In this document: positions 62,623 through 64,000 of the stretch, one piece after another | Layout of the letters: the number at the start of each line of letters is the position of its first letter | Numbering within the stretch: the stretch's first letter is position 1 | Assembly: GCF_014637725.1 (NCBI RefSeq) | Contig: NZ_BMFC01000001.1 | Span: forward strand, 188,632 to 252,631 | Reading direction: 5' to 3' | DNA: 64,000 nt | From: Marivita lacus | GTDB lineage: Bacteria > Pseudomonadota > Alphaproteobacteria > Rhodobacterales > Rhodobacteraceae | Program-made: the position numbers and the translations under genes | The notes under the pieces: model-generated | Seen by the model: only the letters and a program-made list of their open reading frames with translations | Told to the model about the DNA's origin: nothing | Database searches by the model: none

Positions 62623-62961
62623 TCAGAGCGCATCCCCATTGGTTTCGCCTGTGCGCACGCGGATGGCCTGCTGCGCATCGAGTACGAAGATCTTGCCGTC
62701 GCCGATCTTGCCGGTCCGGGCTGTCTTGGTGATGGTCTCGATCACCTGATCCGCCATGTCCGAGGCGACCACGATTTCGAGCTTGATTTTCGGCACGAAG
62801 TTCACGGCATATTCCGCGCCACGGTAAATCTCGGTATGGCCGGACTGAGAGCCGAACCCCTTGATCTCGGTTACCATCATGCCGCGGACGCCAATGTCTG
62901 TGAGCGCCTCGCGGACTTCTTCAAGCTTGAACGGCTTGATCGTCGCTATGATGAACTTCAC
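62623..62961 (-). CDS. glnK: Nitrogen regulatory protein P-II (GlnK)
   Basis: This 112-residue trimeric signal protein senses 2-oxoglutarate, ATP/ADP and uridylylation and blocks AmtB when nitrogen is sufficient. It starts VKFIIATIKPFKLEEVREAL from a GTG. The T-loop contains GHTEIYRGAEYAVNF, with the uridylylation site Tyr51. The C-terminal signature TGKIGDGKIFVLDAQQAIRV is complete. The ribosome site GGGA lies at a proper distance. The longer in-frame extension reads through an A+T-rich promoter region. It is the first gene of a two-gene operon. Confidence 0.95.
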   Translation of the reverse strand: MKFIIATIKPFKLEEVREALTDIGVRGMMVTEIKGFGSQSGHTEIYRGAEYAVNFVPKIKLEIVVASDMADQVIETITKTARTGKIGDGKIFVLDAQQAIRVRTGETNGDAL

Positions 62962-63071
62962 CTTGGTCCCTTTCCCTTGCAGGTCGATCTTGTTTGCAAG
63001 CGCAGAAAAGAGGCACAAGGGAGGGTAAGGGAAGGTCTGGGACCAGGAGGATCGGGCCGCACATCGGTAAA

Positions 63072-63117
63072 TTGCACAAATTTTGCACAATTTAATAAGT
63101 TTGATGCTTTTTTGTGC
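63072..63117. promoter_or_regulatory. Direct repeats TTGCACAA before glnK
   Basis: Two copies of TTGCACAA lie 11 bases apart (63072-63079 and 63083-63090), and an inverted TTGTGC half-site follows at 63112-63117, about three helix turns on. The half-sites resemble parts of NtrC sites (TGCAC and GTGCA). The region lies between glnK and the penicillin-binding protein gene, so it may serve either. Confidence 0.45.
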
Positions 63118-63211
63118 GATTAAAAAACAAGATAACGTCTTCTTGAGCGGTCCACATCGACAGCAAAAGTCATTAAATTGATAAAAAAGAGCAGCAATAC
63201 AGGCGGGCGCC

Positions 63212-64000
63212 ATGACTGATTCACGACGCGGGAAAAGTCGTCTGGTCGCGGACCGACGTTATTCCAAGACACAGACCAAGACGTCCAAGTCACGCAAGGC
63301 GGCCCCCGCCAAGCGCCGGACGCGGCGTGCCACACCAAAGCGCGGCGGGATCATCGGGTTTTTCACCGGCATCATCGGCTGGGTCTTCCGCTTCTTCCTG
63401 CGCCTGTTTATTCGCGCCGGGATCGTCGCGGGCCTGATCCTCGCGGCCTTTGTAGGGTACGAATACTCGACGCTGCCAAATGTCAGCGAAGCGCTGGACG
63501 GGCGCGCCCGCGGTTCGGTTCAGCTTCTGGATCGGGACGGCGTGGCATTTGCGTGGCGCGGGGACCAGTTCGGCGGCGTCGTGACGGCGGATACGGTCTC
63601 GCCACACCTCAAGAACGCGGTGATCGCCACCGAAGACCAACGGTTCTACAGCCATCTCGGCATTTCCCCGCGCGGCGTTGCGTCTGCCGTCAGGATAAAC
63701 CTGTCCGAAGGGCGCGGGCCCTTGTCCGGGCATGGCGGGTCGACGATCACGCAACAGACAGCGAAACTGCTGTGCCTGGGAGTGAGGTACGATCCAGACA
63801 ATTGGACAAACGAGGCTGAGTACATTGCCGACTGCCGTCGGGGGTCGCTTTACCGCAAAGGCAAAGAAGCGGTCTACGCGATTGCGATGGAACTGAAATA
63901 CACAAAGGACGAGATCCTTTCGATCTATCTGAACCGCGCCTATATGGGCGGCGGTGCCTATGGTGCCTCGGCGGCCGCAGAGCGGTATTTCTCGAAACCG
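63212..64000 (+). CDS. mrcA: Class A penicillin-binding protein (glycosyltransferase/transpeptidase), 5' part
   Basis: These are the first 263 residues of a bifunctional peptidoglycan synthase that runs off the window. A basic cytoplasmic tail (residues 1-45, rich in Arg and Lys, including RRTRRATPKRGG) precedes one membrane helix at residues 60-83. The family 51 glycosyltransferase domain then starts. Its catalytic Glu is in IATEDQRFYSHLGI, followed by GGSTITQQTAK and KGKEAVYAIAMELKYTKDE (read in two parts), then IYLNRAYMGGGAYGASAAA. A small insert between the second and third motifs contains two Cys (LLCLGVR and ADCRRGS). PBP1A or PBP1C type cannot be fixed from this part. Confidence 0.93.
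   Translation, partial: MTDSRRGKSRLVADRRYSKTQTKTSKSRKAAPAKRRTRRATPKRGGIIGFFTGIIGWVFRFFLRLFIRAGIVAGLILAAFVGYEYSTLPNVSEALDGRARGSVQLLDRDGVAFAWRGDQFGGVVTADTVSPHLKNAVIATEDQRFYSHLGISPRGVASAVRINLSEGRGPLSGHGGSTITQQTAKLLCLGVRYDPDNWTNEAEYIADCRRGSLYRKGKEAVYAIAMELKYTKDEILSIYLNRAYMGGGAYGASAAAERYFSKP

Noticed and set aside
63290-63754. Minus-strand frame opposite the penicillin-binding protein gene.
   Set aside because: It is antisense to the clear glycosyltransferase motifs and lacks a start signal.
1-64000. CRISPR arrays, insertion sequences, prophage genes or integrase/attachment sites.
   Set aside because: I looked for spaced direct repeats, transposase or integrase motifs and tRNA-flanked islands and saw none.

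Overview
The window is a stretch of ordinary chromosome from a G+C-rich alphaproteobacterium. It most likely belongs to the Roseobacter group of the Rhodobacterales. Three things point there: the gene order rpoZ - rsh - DUF2062 - pdxJ - acpS - lepB - rnc - era - recO, the single Rsh-type (p)ppGpp enzyme, and an alphaproteobacterial SOS box of the form GTTC-N7-GTTC. I see no insertion sequence, prophage, CRISPR array, rRNA or tRNA. Genes are tightly packed, with many 4-base ATGA or GTGA start/stop overlaps.

Layout. 1-4.8 kb: the 3' part of smc, a small secreted protein, an atypical receiver protein and a glutathionyl-hydroquinone reductase. 5.1-8 kb: a SulP transporter, a tandem universal stress protein and two small GlsB/YeaQ-type membrane proteins. 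8-10.4 kb: fmt downstream of three tandem, overlapping peptide deformylase genes; the last copy has lost catalytic residues. 10.5-20.3 kb: a PatB-type C-S lyase, a TRIC-like channel, rnhA, a methyltransferase, a DUF3429 protein, a DEAD-box helicase with a repetitive tail, ispH, a c-type cytochrome, an MFS transporter, a YqaA-like protein and a NYN nuclease. 20.4-32.9 kb: housekeeping genes (folK, rpoZ, rsh, pdxJ, acpS, lepB, rnc, era, recO, pgsA, moaD, moaE).

32.9-41.4 kb is a polyamine or amine uptake and catabolism locus: two GntR-family regulators, an omega-aminotransferase, a PotFGHI-type ABC transporter and a FAD-dependent amine oxidoreductase. A nearly identical 12-bp palindrome lies in front of the aminotransferase and in front of potF, which suggests one regulator controls both. 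41.5-50.6 kb: ilvD with a coupled lipoprotein, two proteins of unknown function, a TauE-type exporter, a DMT transporter, accD-folC, and a cysteine-less rhodanese coupled to a LysM membrane protein. 50.6-55.6 kb: a possible sRNA with a strong terminator, zapE, a DUF2794 protein, a periplasmic DsrE-like protein and an imuB with an SOS box but no neighbouring imuA or dnaE2. 55.7-64 kb: glutathione-dependent formaldehyde dehydrogenase, gamma-glutamyltransferase, a NYN-LOTUS protein, a cobalamin-binding-like sensor protein, a TetR regulator, the glnK-amtB operon and the start of a class A penicillin-binding protein.

No region looks like a large undescribed system. The observations most worth a second look are the deformylase triplet with its degenerate member, the shared palindrome of the amine locus, the orphan SOS-controlled imuB, the candidate sRNA at 50.7-50.95 kb, the altered B12-binding protein and the paired unknown proteins at 44-45.2 kb. 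All functional calls are by reading motifs; no database search was run.
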